NCBI GenBank assembly: GCA_963575745.1
Contig: CAUYUJ010017972.1
Coordinates: 50,001 to 114,000 of the forward strand
DNA from: Prorocentrum cordatum
Lineage: Eukaryota > Sar > Dinophyceae > Prorocentrales > Prorocentraceae
Length of the DNA stretch: 64,000 nucleotides
Reading direction: 5' to 3'
Part shown: positions 45,910-57,874 of the stretch, in pieces
How the letters are laid out: each line of letters opens with the position of its first letter
Numbering within the stretch: the first letter of the stretch is position 1
Notes under the pieces: model-generated
What the model was told of the DNA's origin: nothing
Seen by the model: only the letters and a program-made list of their open reading frames with translations
Databases searched by the model: none
Translations under genes and position numbers: made by a program

Positions 45910-47424
45910 CTAGCCCAACGGCCGCCCGTTGGCATCCAGCCGCTGCCCCACTCTGACGTCCCTCATGGCGTTCTCGTCTGCGGCGGGTGGCGTCTGACAC
46001 TGCTGCAGCTCCTGGAGCGGGGCTCTGGCGGGCGCAACTTCAACCGCGACTGGGTCGCCGTTCTCGTCCTTCATGGCCTTGACGGCTCCCTCTGCGGTGT
46101 CCGTGGCTGCACCTCCAGACGACAGGGCCAGCCTCCTCTGGCCTGGCGGCGGCGGCTCCGCAAACGCCTTGGCTGGGGACTTGGCAGCCTTGCCTGCGCT
46201 CTTCTGGCTGGTGGGCAGCCTTCCTCCACCTGGAACGGGGATGTCCTCCGCTCCTGCGGCCTGTGGGGGTTGGCCTTGGACCTGCATGGACCCCATCTGT
46301 GTCTCCAGCTTCGCCACGCGGTTCTGATCCTGGGCGGTGCCTGTGTGTGACCAGGCTGGTCTCACTGGCATCTGCTGCTGCCCCGACGAGCCTCCTCCGT
46401 AGACATCGTCGTCCGCGTCCTCAATCTCCTCGTCACTGTCGTCCGGCACCGCCGCCTCCCTGGCGAACTTGTGCACGGCTGGCTCTGCAGCGGCGGAGGA
46501 TCCACCCTCTGGAGGGTAGGCGCACCAGTGTTCGAGCTGCGCCATCTGCGCCATGAACTCCTGCGCGTACTGGTACTCCTTCTGGGCCTTGGCCGTCTCC
46601 GCCTTGCACGCCTCTGCCGCCAGCTCCGCGGCGAACTGGGCGTCCTTGGCGGCCGTCAGCGCCTTCTTGGCCTTGTTGACGAACTGCTCCTGCTTCTCCA
46701 TGCGCGTGGTCGGGTCCTTAGCTAGGATGACCTGGCAGTGGAGCGCGGCGTACTCGTTCTCCGCCTGCTTGAGGCGCTGCGGGGAGACCTGCTCGGGCGG
46801 CATGCTGCGGATCGCCCTCACCGCCTCGGCCGCCGCCACCATCGCCTTGCGCAAAGACTCTCTGCGGCGCTTGAGTCCTTCTGCGATCGGCGGGGCGGTC
46901 AGCCAGCTGGGGTGATGCTGAGCCTGCTTCGGCAGCATGGGCAGGATGCCGATGTTGCCTGAGGCTGCTGGCACTCCTGCGCCCACATCACCGTGGTCTC
47001 CTGCCGCAACTCCTCTCCTTTGACCTCCTCCTCTGTCTGCTGAGGCTGAGCGTTTCCTCCAAGGGGGTTTGGCCTTGTCCTTCTGGCCTCCGCCTCCTCC
47101 TCCGTTGGGCGCTCCGCAGCCTCTGCACGTCGTTCTCGAAGCAAATTGTCCTGGCTGCACTTCACGAATGAGCAGCGCCAGGTTGACGTATGGCCCGTCG
47201 ATCGCGACGATGCACGATCCCCTGGCGCCATCCTGCCGCTGCTGTGGTGTCTGTCCAGGAGGCCGGCCGCCGCGCCAAGCCGCAGGAGCACGCGTGCGTT
47301 GGCACGCTCTTTGCGGCGGCGGCGGTGCCAGGCCAGATCCCGATCGGGGCCGCGCGGCGTGGCGGCGCCCGTGGTCGCGCGACCGCGGAGGTGTCGCAGG
47401 CCACTGTGGCCTGCACCCATACAC
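45910..47424 (-). pseudogene. LINE ORF1-like protein with RanBP2-type zinc finger and helical region
   Basis: 504 codons. Residues 95-106 hold CRGCGAP, the second half of a zinc finger; the first half (TWRCSFVKCSQDN) is present just upstream in the neighbouring frame, so a single-base indel at about 47,145 splits a finger with the RanBP2 spacing W-x-C-x4-C-x3-N-x6-C-x2-C. Residues 180-300 are Ala/Lys/Glu-rich and probably helical or coiled-coil. Residues about 322-340 are strongly acidic. The C-terminus is Pro/Gln-rich. In other LINEs ORF1 proteins bind RNA and multimerise; that role here is inference. The true start lies upstream in the shifted frame. Confidence 0.65.
47118..47200 (-). other. 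Split RanBP2-type zinc finger in LINE ORF1
   Basis: The four Cys and the central Asn are all present, but the two halves are in different frames. Confidence 0.65.
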
Positions 47425-47880
47425 CTCGAGCCGGTTACGGCGACTGGAGGAGGAGGGAGGAAGGAGGAGGGAGGAGGGAGGAGGGAGGAGGGAGGAGGGA
47501 GGAGGGAGGAGGAGGGAGGAGGGGATTCGCGGATCGAGCCTGGAGGATCGAAGCTTTGGAGTGTCCGAGGGCCCGCTGGGGGCTCCGCAGACCCCTGGAG
47601 GAGGAAGAGGGGTGGCACATTGGATGTTTTCAATATTTGATTTGCTCCGAGTCTTTCGAACCTCTGTCAGCTGCAGTTGGCGACGATGGCCCCCAGAGAG
47701 GCCAGAAGGACGGAACGCACGACAAAAAATACCCCCCCTCCCCCCAAATCTCAGACCCGTGACGCAGCGGTTCTGCTCGTGACACAGGCCCCCGACCCTT
47801 CGATATCGCGGGACCGCTCTGCTGTCCCCGGGCCGTTTCTCGATGGTCCAGAGCAGGGGTTGTCCAAGGTGTCCCTGGCC
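47425..47880. repeat. (GGA)n microsatellite at the LINE 5' side, then unassigned
   Basis: GGAGGGA units at 47,449-47,525 lie directly upstream of ORF1 on the minus strand. Nothing is recognised in 47,526-47,880. Confidence 0.6.
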
Positions 47881-48039
47881 TCAGGTCGGGCATGTCCCCC
47901 TACAGGAGGAGCTTCGAGGAAACTTTGAAGTAATCCAAAAATAACCAAAAAATAATCAAAAATAGTAGGAAAATAGTCCCCAGACTATGTTTTAACTATG
48001 TTCGAATATTCCTCGTGTAGAGGAACAGGCCCGACGTAA
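47881..48039. mobile_element. MITE family A copy 3
   Basis: Left TCAGGTCGGGCATGTCCCCC, right end reverse complement TTACGTCGGGCCTGTTCC. A/T-rich centre with AATAGTCC-type motif. No clear 8-bp duplication. Confidence 0.6.
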
Positions 48040-48177
48040 GAGTACCCCCGGCCTTCCAATCTCAGCTTTGGAAAATCCCTGGGGCCCTCCAGGCCTGTCG
48101 CGAGGGGTGCTCTGGAGGCCGTGGGGGGCCTCCTTGGGAGATCTTGGGGGCACCTTGGGCCAGGGGCACTTCTAGCA

Positions 48178-48349
48178 TCAGGTCGGGCACGTCCCCCTAC
48201 AGGCGGATTTTGGAGGAAAAAATCTACATGTTCAAACAATATTCACAAATAGTCAAAAAAATCGTCCCGACTATTTTGGGATCATTCTTGAAAATTCCTC
48301 CTGTCCAGCAACTCTCGACCAGACTTAAGTCCAGCAAGACCCGACTTAA
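48178..48349. mobile_element. MITE family A copy 4
   Basis: Left TCAGGTCGGGCACGTCCCCC. The right end is disturbed by two nearby copies of a GACTTAAGTCCAGCA unit (48,320-48,362); the CCCGACTTAA at 48,340-48,349 is the best right border. Confidence 0.5.
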
Positions 48350-48567
48350 GTCCAGCAGCTCTCGACCAAAACGGGCTCCCAAAGAGGCCGAGACCATCGA
48401 CACATTTTGCCGTCTCAGTCCTTCTGCGACGCCTGCAGACCTGGATCGTCCTTTCCCCGTGACGGAGCGAGCTCCAGCCAGGGGCCAACACTGCCGACGA
48501 GGGCGCTCCCTCCGGAAGCCCCCGACAAAAACGACCATCTAATATACCAGCAGGTCGCCTCCCAACC

Positions 48568-48950
48568 CCCAAGGGAAAAGGAGGAGGAGGAGGAGGAGGA
48601 GGAGGAGGAGAGAGGAGATGAGGGGTGAAAGAAAGGAAAGATGAGAGAGAAGGGGGAGGATGGCGAGGAGGGGGAGGAGGAGGAGGAGGAGGAGGAGGAG
48701 GAGGAGGAGGAGGAGGAGGAGGAGGAGGAGGAGGGGAGGAGGGGGAGGAGGAGGAGGAGGAGGGGGAGGAGGAGGAGGAGGAGGAGATGAGGGATGAAAA
48801 GAAGGAAAGATGAGGAAGGAGGAGGAGTAGAAGCAGGAGGAGGAGGAGGAGGTTGAGGAGGAGGGGAATGAGGGAGGGAGGGAGGGAGGGAGGAGGGAAG
48901 AGAAGGAAGGCGGGATGACGGCGAGGAGGAGGAGGAAGGGGGGGGAGAAG
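48568..48950. repeat. (GGA)n polypurine microsatellite
   Basis: GAGGAG triplets interrupted by GATGAGGGATGAAAGAAAGG-type segments (two copies, about 48,618 and 48,785). Confidence 0.9.
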
Positions 48951-49217
48951 GAACGATCCCCAAACGACCCCCTGATGACTGCATTGGAGAAGACGTTCCA
49001 AAACCCACGTCCTCAATCCCTTGGCCTCACAAGAGTTCTGGAAGCGTCTGAGGACTTCCAGAGGTTCCCCGAAGTTCCCATGTCCCGAGGCCCCCACGTG
49101 CCTCTGGAGGCCGACCACACGAGCAGCTCGTTGTGACAGGTCCAGAGCCCGAGCGCAGCCCCTGGAGGCGGAAAATTAGACGGGGAAGTCCCCCTGAAGT
49201 CAGCAGTCTCGGCCCCT
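48951..49217. other. No gene recognised
   Basis: Short unique-looking spacer between two microsatellites. Confidence 0.3.
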
Positions 49218-49950
<733 letters not shown>

Positions 49951-50177
49951 AAAAGCTGACCCCAAAACCTGTCCTGGGGCACGTCCAACATTTCGGAGTG
50001 GATCCAGCCGTGGCACGGCGGAGCGCCGCACCAGGCGGTCATGGAAACCAGCCAGATTAGACCAGAGCAGGCCATCGCCAATCTGACGGGCCCCCGTGGG
50101 GCCATCAGGCTGCGTGGCGTAGATGTCCTGCTTCCTGCGCCAGCGTCAGCTCCCAGCTTCCAGTGTGATAGTGTTAC
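49951..50177. other. No gene recognised
   Basis: GC-rich spacer. Confidence 0.3.
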
Positions 50178-50393
50178 TTAAGGTCGGGCATGTCCTCCTA
50201 CAAGTGGATGTTGGAAGAACAAATTTAAACATTCGAAATAATGCACAACAGGAAAGTCTGTTAAAACAATAACAAAAACAACAAAAAAACAACAAAAACA
50301 ACAAAAACAACAAAAACAACAAAAAAACCTCCCAGTACTATGTTTGCTATTTTTGAATTTTCCTCCTGTAGAGGGAGGGACATGCCCGATTTA
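50178..50393. mobile_element. MITE family A copy 5, with internal CAAAAA expansion
   Basis: Left TTAAGGTCGGGCATGTCCTCC, right end reverse complement TAAATCGGGCATGTCCC. The centre holds an AACAAAAACAACAAAA repeat (50,260-50,330) that makes it the longest copy. Confidence 0.6.
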
Positions 50394-50599
50394 CTGCTAC
50401 TTTCGCATTCCTACTGCAAAATGGTGCTTTCCGCGCGAGGGAAGGAGCCCAAAGCCAGGCCGTTACCTTCCCCGAAGCGCGATGCCTCAATTTCTGATGG
50501 GTCTGGGACGTCAAAATACCTGATATTCGAGCCCCCCATGCAATAATCGATCATGAGTTTGACGAGAGTCACGTTCCCGAGGCCAGACCTCCGTTCAAA

Positions 50600-51050
50600 C
50601 TAGGCCAACTTCGCGCCAGCGAGGCCACAACCCCTTGCAAATTGCCCCAGGCTCGCCATCCCGAGGCCCGAATCCCAATGCAAGTGTGGTCAGATCCGCG
50701 CTGTCGATGCCAGAAATTCGCGCTGTCAAAGCCAGATTCTGTTGTAAATTACGCCAAGCTTAAGCCAGAACTCCTTGTAATCTACGCCAGGCTCGCGATC
50801 CCGAGGTCGGCATCTCATGCATATGCCAGCAGGCTCGCGCTCCCCAAACCAGAACCCGATGTCAATTACCTACTACTCGCGCTCTCTAGGCAAGAATCCG
50901 GTGCAACTCACCTCCGATTGGCGATCCCGAGGCCAGAACCGTTTGTATATTACACCAGGTTCGCGCTCCCAAGGCCAGAGTCCGATGTAAATTACACCAG
51001 GCTCGCGCTCCCGAAGTCCCGAAGCCAGATTATCATGCAACTGATTCCAG
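50600..51050. repeat. Minisatellite of about 50-bp units
   Basis: About nine degenerate units, each with GCTCGCGCTCCC (or GCGATCCC), AGGCCAGAATCCGATGTAAAT and TACACCAGG boxes in that order. Confidence 0.75.
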
Positions 51051-51283
51051 ACTCGCGCGGAGAATTCCCCGAAAATGCAACAAAGTGTTGAATGATAGCC
51101 CCAATATCTCGATATGTGTTGTTAATTCCTCTCCGTCCCCGCATGATGCTCGCAGGTGTCGTCAAGACGGCGCCCAAACACCCCGGCACAGCTCTGATGT
51201 GCCACCATGATAGAGAGGGGGCCGGCGGCAGAGAGCGAAATCCTTACGGATAAACTATTGAAACTATGCTTGATGATGATGAG

Positions 51284-51475
51284 AAGGAGGAGGAGAAAGC
51301 GGGAGGAAAGGATGGAGAGAGAGGGAGGAGGCGGGAGGAGGATGGGAGGAGGGAGGGAGGAAGAGAGGGAGGCGGAGACGGAGGGAGAAAGAGGGGGAGG
51401 GGGGAAGGAGAGAAGAGGTGAGAGCAGGGAGGAGCGAGGAGAGGAGGAGGAGCGAGGAGGGCGCGACGAGGGACG
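51284..51475. repeat. GAGGGAGG polypurine tract
   Basis: Degenerate GGAGG/GAGAGGGAG units. Confidence 0.8.
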
Positions 51476-51484
51476 GAGGGACAC

Positions 51485-52290
51485 CTGTGGACAAAAACAC
51501 ACACACACACATGTACGCACTGTGTCTCAAGAGTGCGCGTTTTCCACATTGTATGAAAGCGTGTGTTCTCAACCGTTTGTGCGTGTGTGTGCCTGTGTGC
51601 GTGCGTGTGTCTGTATATGTGTGTGCGTGTGGTTGTGTGTATGTGTTTGTTTGTGTGTTTGTGTTTGTGTTTGTGCTTGTCTCTGTTTGTGTGTGCGTGT
51701 GTGTGTGGTTGCGTGTGTGTGTGCGTGCGTGCGTGCATGTGTGTATCTGGTTGTGTGTATGTGTTTGTGTGTGTTGTGCTTGTGCTGGTGTTTGTGTTTG
51801 TGATTGCAAGTGTGATTGTATGTGTATGTGTGGCTCGTATGTGTATGTGTATGCTTGTGGTTGTTTTGAGTTTGTGATTGTGTGTTTGTGTTTGTTTGTG
51901 TTTGTGTTTGTGTTTGTGTTTGTGTTTGTGTTTGTGCTTGTGTGTGTGTTTGTGTTTGTGTGTTGTGCGTGTGCTTGAGTTTGTGTTTATGTCTATGTGT
52001 GTGCTCTGGTTTGTGTGTGTGCTTGTGTGTGTTTGCGTGTGTGTTTGTGGTTGCGTGCGTGCGTGCGTGCGTGTGCGTGGGTGTGCGTGAAGTTTCAAGT
52101 GTGGGGGGGGGCTGCGTGTGCGTGTGCGTGTGCGTGTGCGTGTGCGTGTGCGTGTACGTGTGCGCGCGCGTGCGTGTGCGGGTGCGTGTGCAGGTGCGGG
52201 TGCGGGTGGGTGCGGGTGCGTGGGCGTGTGCATGTGCGTGTGCGTGTGCGTATGCGAGGGTGCGTGTGGATGTGTGGCTGTGCGTGTGCC
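51485..52290. repeat. (CA)n then long (GT)n/(GTTT) microsatellite
   Basis: A CACACA start then about 700 bp of TGTGTG, TTTGTG and GTGCGT units. Cys/Val and His/Thr frames are artefacts. Confidence 0.95.
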
Positions 52291-52615
52291 TATTTCCATC
52301 GGTGTATTTGTTCTGTTTGGTTTTGCTTTTGTGCGTTTCTCCCCGTGTTTTTTTCCACGGGAAGAGGGTTCGCGGAGGCGTCCGCGCAAGGCGACGGCAA
52401 GACCGAAGACCGACCCGACCGACAGCCGCCGCGGCGGGCCTGTGGAGGCCGGCAATGCTGGGGCGCCGGCGCCTGCACTGCCCTCCTTTTGCGGACCCCT
52501 CGGCGCTCTCCCGCCTGAACCCCGTCATCGTCATCGTCGTCATCGTCGTCGTCGTCGTTGCCGTCGCCGTCGTCGTCGTCGAGGACGAGGAGGACTCGAG
52601 TAGATTTAAGCATCG
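52291..52615. other. No gene; short (GTC)n at 52,525-52,580
   Basis: Spacer with a triplet patch. Confidence 0.4.
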
Positions 52616-53314
52616 TTAAATCGAACCCCTATCCACATGGGCGCGGCCGCGGCCCACTGGCCGATTAATTCCCCCAGATGGGGATACAAGCTGTTTCCTG
52701 CGGATCCCCAACTGGGGTTCTGAGACGGTGGAATGTGGGTAAGGATGGAGATTGGGATAGGGGTCGGTTCGACGAGTCTGATGATTCGAGTGGCGCAGAC
52801 GGAAGCTGCTCTGCAGAGGGCCAACAACCGAGAGCCTGTTGGCCTCATCGGGCCGCCCTTGCGCCAGACCAGCACACGTTCTTGCCCGCTGCCCCGAGGG
52901 CAGACCGAAATTGTAAGTGAAAACGTTTTGTTCGGGCCAACGGGCGCCCTGCCTGTCCTGCCCGGCCGCGCCCCCCTGCCCCGCCCAAGGACAGCAGGTG
53001 GGAATGGCGGAGGACGAGGCAGAAGCGGGAATGGCAACGACGATGCACGAAAGGATACCAAGAGGAGGACCCAGAACTGACAAAGAGATGAAGATGGCAG
53101 AGGCGACGCCTCTTTTTCCGTGGGTGTCGACAAACCACGCCGCAAAGGAACCGCCAGGGGAAATTGCAGGCCTGGTGGCGAAGTGCTGCTGTGCAGCCCC
53201 CAAAGCCCCAGCGAGGCACGTGGTTTTCACGAGGGGCGAGCCGTCTCCATTGACGCATGGGCCCAGGCGCAGGTTGCTGTCCGCGCTGATTGACGCAGCT
53301 GCTTGTGCGACCAT
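52616..53314 (-). CDS. Possible coding segment, unknown function, with one hydrophobic helix
   Basis: 232 codons from ATG at 53,314. The first 120 residues look like real protein: SADSNLRLGPCVNGDGSPLV, then a hydrophobic stretch GVASAIFISLSVLGPPLGIL continuing through SCIVVAIPA. Third codon positions favour G and C. The C-terminal half (after about residue 125) looks less protein-like, so this may be one exon or a fragment ending near 52,950. No family recognised and no neighbour gives context. It could equally be a fragment of another element. Confidence 0.3.
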   Translation of the reverse strand: MVAQAAASISADSNLRLGPCVNGDGSPLVKTTCLAGALGAAQQHFATRPAISPGGSFAAWFVDTHGKRGVASAIFISLSVLGPPLGILSCIVVAIPASASSSAIPTCCPWAGQGGAAGQDRQGARWPEQNVFTYNFGLPSGQRARTCAGLAQGRPDEANRLSVVGPLQSSFRLRHSNHQTRRTDPYPNLHPYPHSTVSEPQLGIRRKQLVSPSGGINRPVGRGRAHVDRGSI

Positions 53315-54455
53315 GCGTAGACGCTACTGCTCGTTGAATGGGGTGTGTACAGAACGCATGTACGCTGGGCTTGACCACCCACCTTGAGACTGGATCATTG
53401 CGTCCAAAACCTGGGCACATGCTTTCCATCAATGGGTTCCGCTTTTCCGCAGCGAGCGGGAGCCTGCTAAGCACCCAGGAAACACTGCTGACGGAAACTT
53501 GCAAGCTGTGTCGGCGAAAATTGCCCTTACTCCGGTATGATATACACATCCCTAATCTTACTCTACTCTGCCCTACTCTACTCTACCCTAGCATATCACC
53601 CTACACTACACGACTCTACCCGATCCTAGTCTACTCTACCCTACCTCTACTATACTCTACTGCACGCGTTCTCTACTCTGCTCATCGTCGTTTTCCTCGA
53701 TTTCGTAGTCGTCGTCGTTGTGGTCGTCGGCGTTGTCGACATCGGCGTTGACGTCGGCGTCGGCGTCAGCGTCGGCGTCGGCGGCGGCAGCGTCGTCGTG
53801 TCGTCCATTGTCCATTGTCCGTCGTCGTCGTCGTCGTCACCGTGGGGACGGGGGGTTCTGAAACCCCTCGCATAACTTTCCTGGGGGGAGGGGGGGAAGG
53901 GGGATTCTGAACACCCCGGATCATTTCCCGGAGCGGGGGAGGGGGATTCTGAACCCCTTCATTTGGGGGGGGCGGGTTGAACCTCCCTCCCCCTGCCATC
54001 AGCGGCAGGAAGCGTTTCTTCAGATTACTTAGTCGCCCGCCCCACAATCCGTCCCACCGGACGGCAACTGTTTTTTGTATAGATTCCTCCGTGTGATTTT
54101 GCGTCGCCGCCATGCTGCAGCATCCAGGCCCAGAGGGGCCCGAGCAGATCCAGACCCACCGCACCCCGAGCTGGATCGACCCCCCAGGCATGTGGACGTG
54201 TAAGTCACGCAGCCTCGGCCCTATCAGGGGGGGCGGCACTGACCAAAACTGCGCCCGGACATGTGCCCTTGCGTAACGAAGGCCAGCGCCCGAACATGTA
54301 TCGGCCCCACGTGGCCACCAAACCTGGCTCGCCCAAAGGGGCGTAGCTGACCAGTAACCGTTGGCCCCCTGTTGAGTGAGCCCCGAACAGAGGCCCCGCC
54401 CACCCTGACACTGTCAGCCGAGGACAGATACCCACAAGGTACCCTCCAGCACACG
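53315..54455. other. No gene; CTACTC and GTC repeats
   Basis: Bases 53,560-53,680 are CTACTCTACC-type repeats, 53,690-53,850 GTC/GGC triplets, and 53,860-53,975 three copies of a GGGGGATTCTGAACCCC-type unit. Confidence 0.5.
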
Positions 54456-54539
54456 ACGGCGGCGGCGACGACAACAACAACGCCGACGACGACAACGACG
54501 ACGACGACGAAAACGACGACGAAAACAACGACGAAAACA

Positions 54540-54579
<40 letters not shown>

Positions 54580-54875
54580 CGACGACGCCGACATCGACGA
54601 GCGCCCCGGCGCACAGCCGCGGCAGGGCACAGGGCTCTGCGAGCACAGGCGCGGAGGAAGGCACGGTGGGGGGGCAATCCGCCCGCCCGCGCGCCTGGCT
54701 GGCCCGAGGCGCCCAAGGCCCGCGAGACGCCTGGGTCGCGGGCGGCGGGCGGCGGCGGCGGAGGCGGCGGCGGGCGAGCGAGCGGGCGGGCGGGCGGGCG
54801 GGCGGCGGCGGCGGTGGCGGCGGCGACGTCGTCGGCGCCGTCGCCGTCGCCGTCGCCGTCGTCGAAGGCGCCGAC
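54456..54875. repeat. (ACG)n and (GGC)n microsatellites
   Basis: GAC triplets at 54,480-54,600, GCGGGC/GGC units at 54,770-54,870 with a GCCGTC patch. Confidence 0.85.
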
Positions 54876-56200
54876 TACGGCATCGGCGGCACGACCACGA
54901 CGTTTCCGGACTGCGCCACGCTGTCGGCTGTTGCACGACGGCCGACGCGCGGCGGGCTCCCTGCACGCACGGTGCGCGTGAGGCGCCGGGAGGCCCCCAC
55001 TCCTGATTTAGGGCCCCCTCAGACCGGCCGCACCCCAGCACAAGCACTTGCGCCCCTGCCTGGCATCCCGCCTCCCGTCACGTCGGACCCACCTGCGCGC
55101 CTGCTTACCTCCTTCCTCACCGCCTCCCCCGACGCTCCCCTCAACGCAGGCCAGGCCCCTCTACAGGATGGCGCTGCACTCAACCCCAGCCTGCTCGCTG
55201 CCGCCCTCTGCTGGCTGCACGCTCGCCTCGCGGCCGCCCTCCCTCATCGGCCCTCTCCGCCGCCTTCTCTGGCGAGAAGGCAGGGGGATCGCGATACGCA
55301 TCGAAGCGAAGAGAAGGAGCCTGGCGAGGAGGCCGGGGAGGAGGAGGAGCTCGAGAACCTGGGGAGGTCCTCACAGAAGCTGCGCATCTCCTCCGGCATG
55401 GCTTCCAACTCGATCATCGTCTCGCCAGGGAGCCCGTCCGCATCCTGCGCCAGGCCCTGCCACAACACCGCCGACTGTGCTATCCACCTCGCCGTAGCCT
55501 TGGCCAGCAGCCGCCGCCAGTCGCCCCTGCGGCTTGACCTTTCCACGGGCGGGCTCCCTGCTTGGCGTACCTGTCCGGCTCTTTCCTCGTTTTTTGGGTA
55601 CGAGACCGCCAGGACGATCCCCTGTCGCTCAACCATGGCAACGCAGTGGAGGTGGGAAAGGACAAAAGGAGAGGAGTGGGGGGAAGAGGGAAAGCACGGC
55701 TCGCCGTGCAGACCCCAAGGGCCGGAAACCGACGACGCTGTTGCTGGGTGCTCACGACTGCCTGCCTAAAGAAACGAAACACCGTGACAGGCTCCGTTCT
55801 AGTGTGGATGCCTCCACCTCTCCGTCTCGGTGGTGCACTCCGCCATGGACCTGCGCGCCCTCGCTTTGGCGACGTGCACCCGCTGGTGCCCTCCGGGCTC
55901 CTGCCACCACTTCTTCCACAAGGAACTCCTCGCCGCTCCTTTGGCCAGCGCCTCGCCCGCGTGCGTCGCCTGCCTTGTGGATCGCGGGCAGTCGCTGGAC
56001 ACCTCCAGCTGGGCCTGCGCACAACCCGCCAGAAGTGGAAGGCGTAGATGCCCTGGGATGGTCCACTGGTGCTTCTCCGAAAGAGGGGAGAGGAGCGGAG
56101 AAGCAGGGAACGCCCGAAAGAGGAGGGCGAAGAGGAGGGGCTCTCGACCTCATCCCCGAGGCCAAGTTTCGGATGCGCCGAACAGGGAGGTCAGGAGGGT
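54876..56200 (-). other. Unassigned GC-rich region with weak minus-strand coding signal
   Basis: On the minus strand 55,636-55,380 reads DWRRLLAKATARWIAQSAVL and LPGETMIELEAMPEEMRSFC, which looks like a helical protein segment, and about 55,940-55,840 reads SSLWKKWWQEPGGHQRVHVA. They are in different frames and match nothing I know. They may be remnants of another retroelement. No start or stop can be defended. Confidence 0.25.
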
Positions 56201-57700
56201 GGTTAGCGCATCATGGCCCGAGGCATGCACGCGGACGAGTGGGGGGCAGGCAACATGCTGACAGATGAAGAAGGCGCCAGAACATCTGAAGATAACATGG
56301 CCCTGGCCATGATTTCCACACCCACATAGTCCTCACTCCCTTGACGCGTAATGCCTGTCGGGGCAGAACACGAGCCTCTTGCAGCCGTTCGGGGCGACTC
56401 AAGCACTACCGGAAAGCCCTCGCCGAGGCGCAGATGCTGGAAAGCACGCCGAGGCGAGAAAACCTCGAAGAACCAACGAACACTTCATCTAGGGCAATTA
56501 TCTTCCTCTATCTTCGCGCTTTCGCGCCGCCCCCCACCCTGAACAGAATGAGGGACTCGCGCGTCGCTCTGAAATCGCTCAGACCACGAAGCGCGAAGCG
56601 CGACTAGCTTCGCACCCTCGTGGTGGTCCTCGCTCATGCCCCCTCGAAGAGAAAGCCACTCTCTGGGGACGCCCCCGAAGCTGTCGCCGCGAGGGCCGCC
56701 TCTGAGCCACCACGGGGCCAGGAGACGGCTGCTGGGACGCCGAGATCTCCAGACCAGATTGAAGGAGCCCAAAGATACACAAATGAATAGACACGTGTCC
56801 CTGGATTCCCATGTGCTCCATACTTGTTGGGTTTTCGTCTTCCCCTCCACTTCCCAGATGTTCCACAGGTTCCCTGGAGGTCGACGTTTCATGTTTGCGT
56901 CTCTGTGTGTGCTTTCCTCCCGACAGATGCCCGTCGCGGCCCCGCCAGCGAGGCCTCGGCCAGACGGCCCCACGAAGGGCGGGGCACGGCAGTCCTGCGC
57001 GCGGCGCAGAGAGCACAGGGGGGGGAAGAGCGGGGCGCTGGCGCGGCTCGCCTCCGGCGGCCGGGACGGAGGGCGTCGCCGAGCCTCCCCTCCCCGAGCG
57101 TGGCCCTCCGACGCGGTCGGGCGGCCTCTCGGTGATCCTGTGGTCAGCGGTCTCCAGGAGGGCAGGCTCTGGGATCGGGGCGTCGCAATTTTCGTGGGCA
57201 CAATGTCGCCAGCCTCTGGGCCCAGCGCCCTCACGGATCGATCCGGCTGGAGAGATGCCGCAGAGAGACGGCACAGAGGGCTCGGGTCGTGATTTCTCAC
57301 GATGCTGAGGGGGCACCCAAATGCTCAAGCACGCTTGGGTAATCAACGGTGGACCGGGGAGAGGCCAAACCCCCACAGCGATGCCCAGAATCGAGGCATG
57401 TGGGCCGCCTTTCTTCAAAGGCCCATCCTTGATGTCGGCTTTGAGTGCAAGAGGGAGCAGGAATACGAGGAAGAAGGGATGTTAGGTGCGCGCGCGCCAT
57501 CTCTGACTCGGGCGGGTGGTAATGAGGGGTGTCCTATGTGGGAGGGAAGCCCTAAAAGGGCCCTGCCCCTCCCACCAATTCCCAGTGCGCAGAACTCTTC
57601 CCTGACCGCCGACGGATGTCCCAGCGGACCTGGATCCCCCAAGCGACCCCATCGTGCGATGCGCAGTCAGGAAAGACATATGTGCACAGTGGAAGGAGGA
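56201..57700. other. No gene; dispersed repeat piece
   Basis: Bases 56,765-56,870 resemble 262-375. The rest has only shadow frames. Confidence 0.35.
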
Positions 57701-57808
57701 GAAGGAGGACGAGGATGAGGACGAGGACGAGGAGGACGACGAGGACGAGGACGAGGGAGAGGAAGGAGGAGGAGAAGGAAGAAGAAGAAGAAGAAGAAGA
57801 AGAACAAT

Positions 57809-57873
<65 letters not shown>
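57701..57873. repeat. (GAGGAC)n, (GAA)n and (CAA)n microsatellite
   Basis: Polypurine triplets change to GAAGAA and then to about 20 CAA triplets that open duplication D2. Confidence 0.9.

Positions 57874-57874
<1 letters not shown>

Larger units (their letters stand above)
36831..47424 (-). mobile_element. LINE retrotransposon with endonuclease, RNase H, RT, zinc fingers and methyltransferase-like domain
   Basis: On the minus strand from 47.4 kb: ORF1-like protein (47,424-45,910), then ORF2 pieces with RNase H and endonuclease (45,790-44,050), linker (44,050-43,170), an insertion (about 43,166-42,057), linker and RT (42,052-39,600), and the C-terminal part with zinc fingers, methyltransferase-like domain and basic tail (to 36,831). 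The pieces follow one another on one strand with compatible domain order and no duplicated domain, so I read them as one element of about 9.5 kb plus a 1.1-kb insert. Frameshifts near 47.15, 44.15 and 39.98 kb and a TAG at 39,849-39,851 make it inactive. Ends are approximate. Confidence 0.8.

Noticed and set aside
50600-51050. CRISPR-like array of 50-bp repeats
   Set aside because: Units are degenerate throughout with no repeat/spacer alternation, and the genome is eukaryotic.
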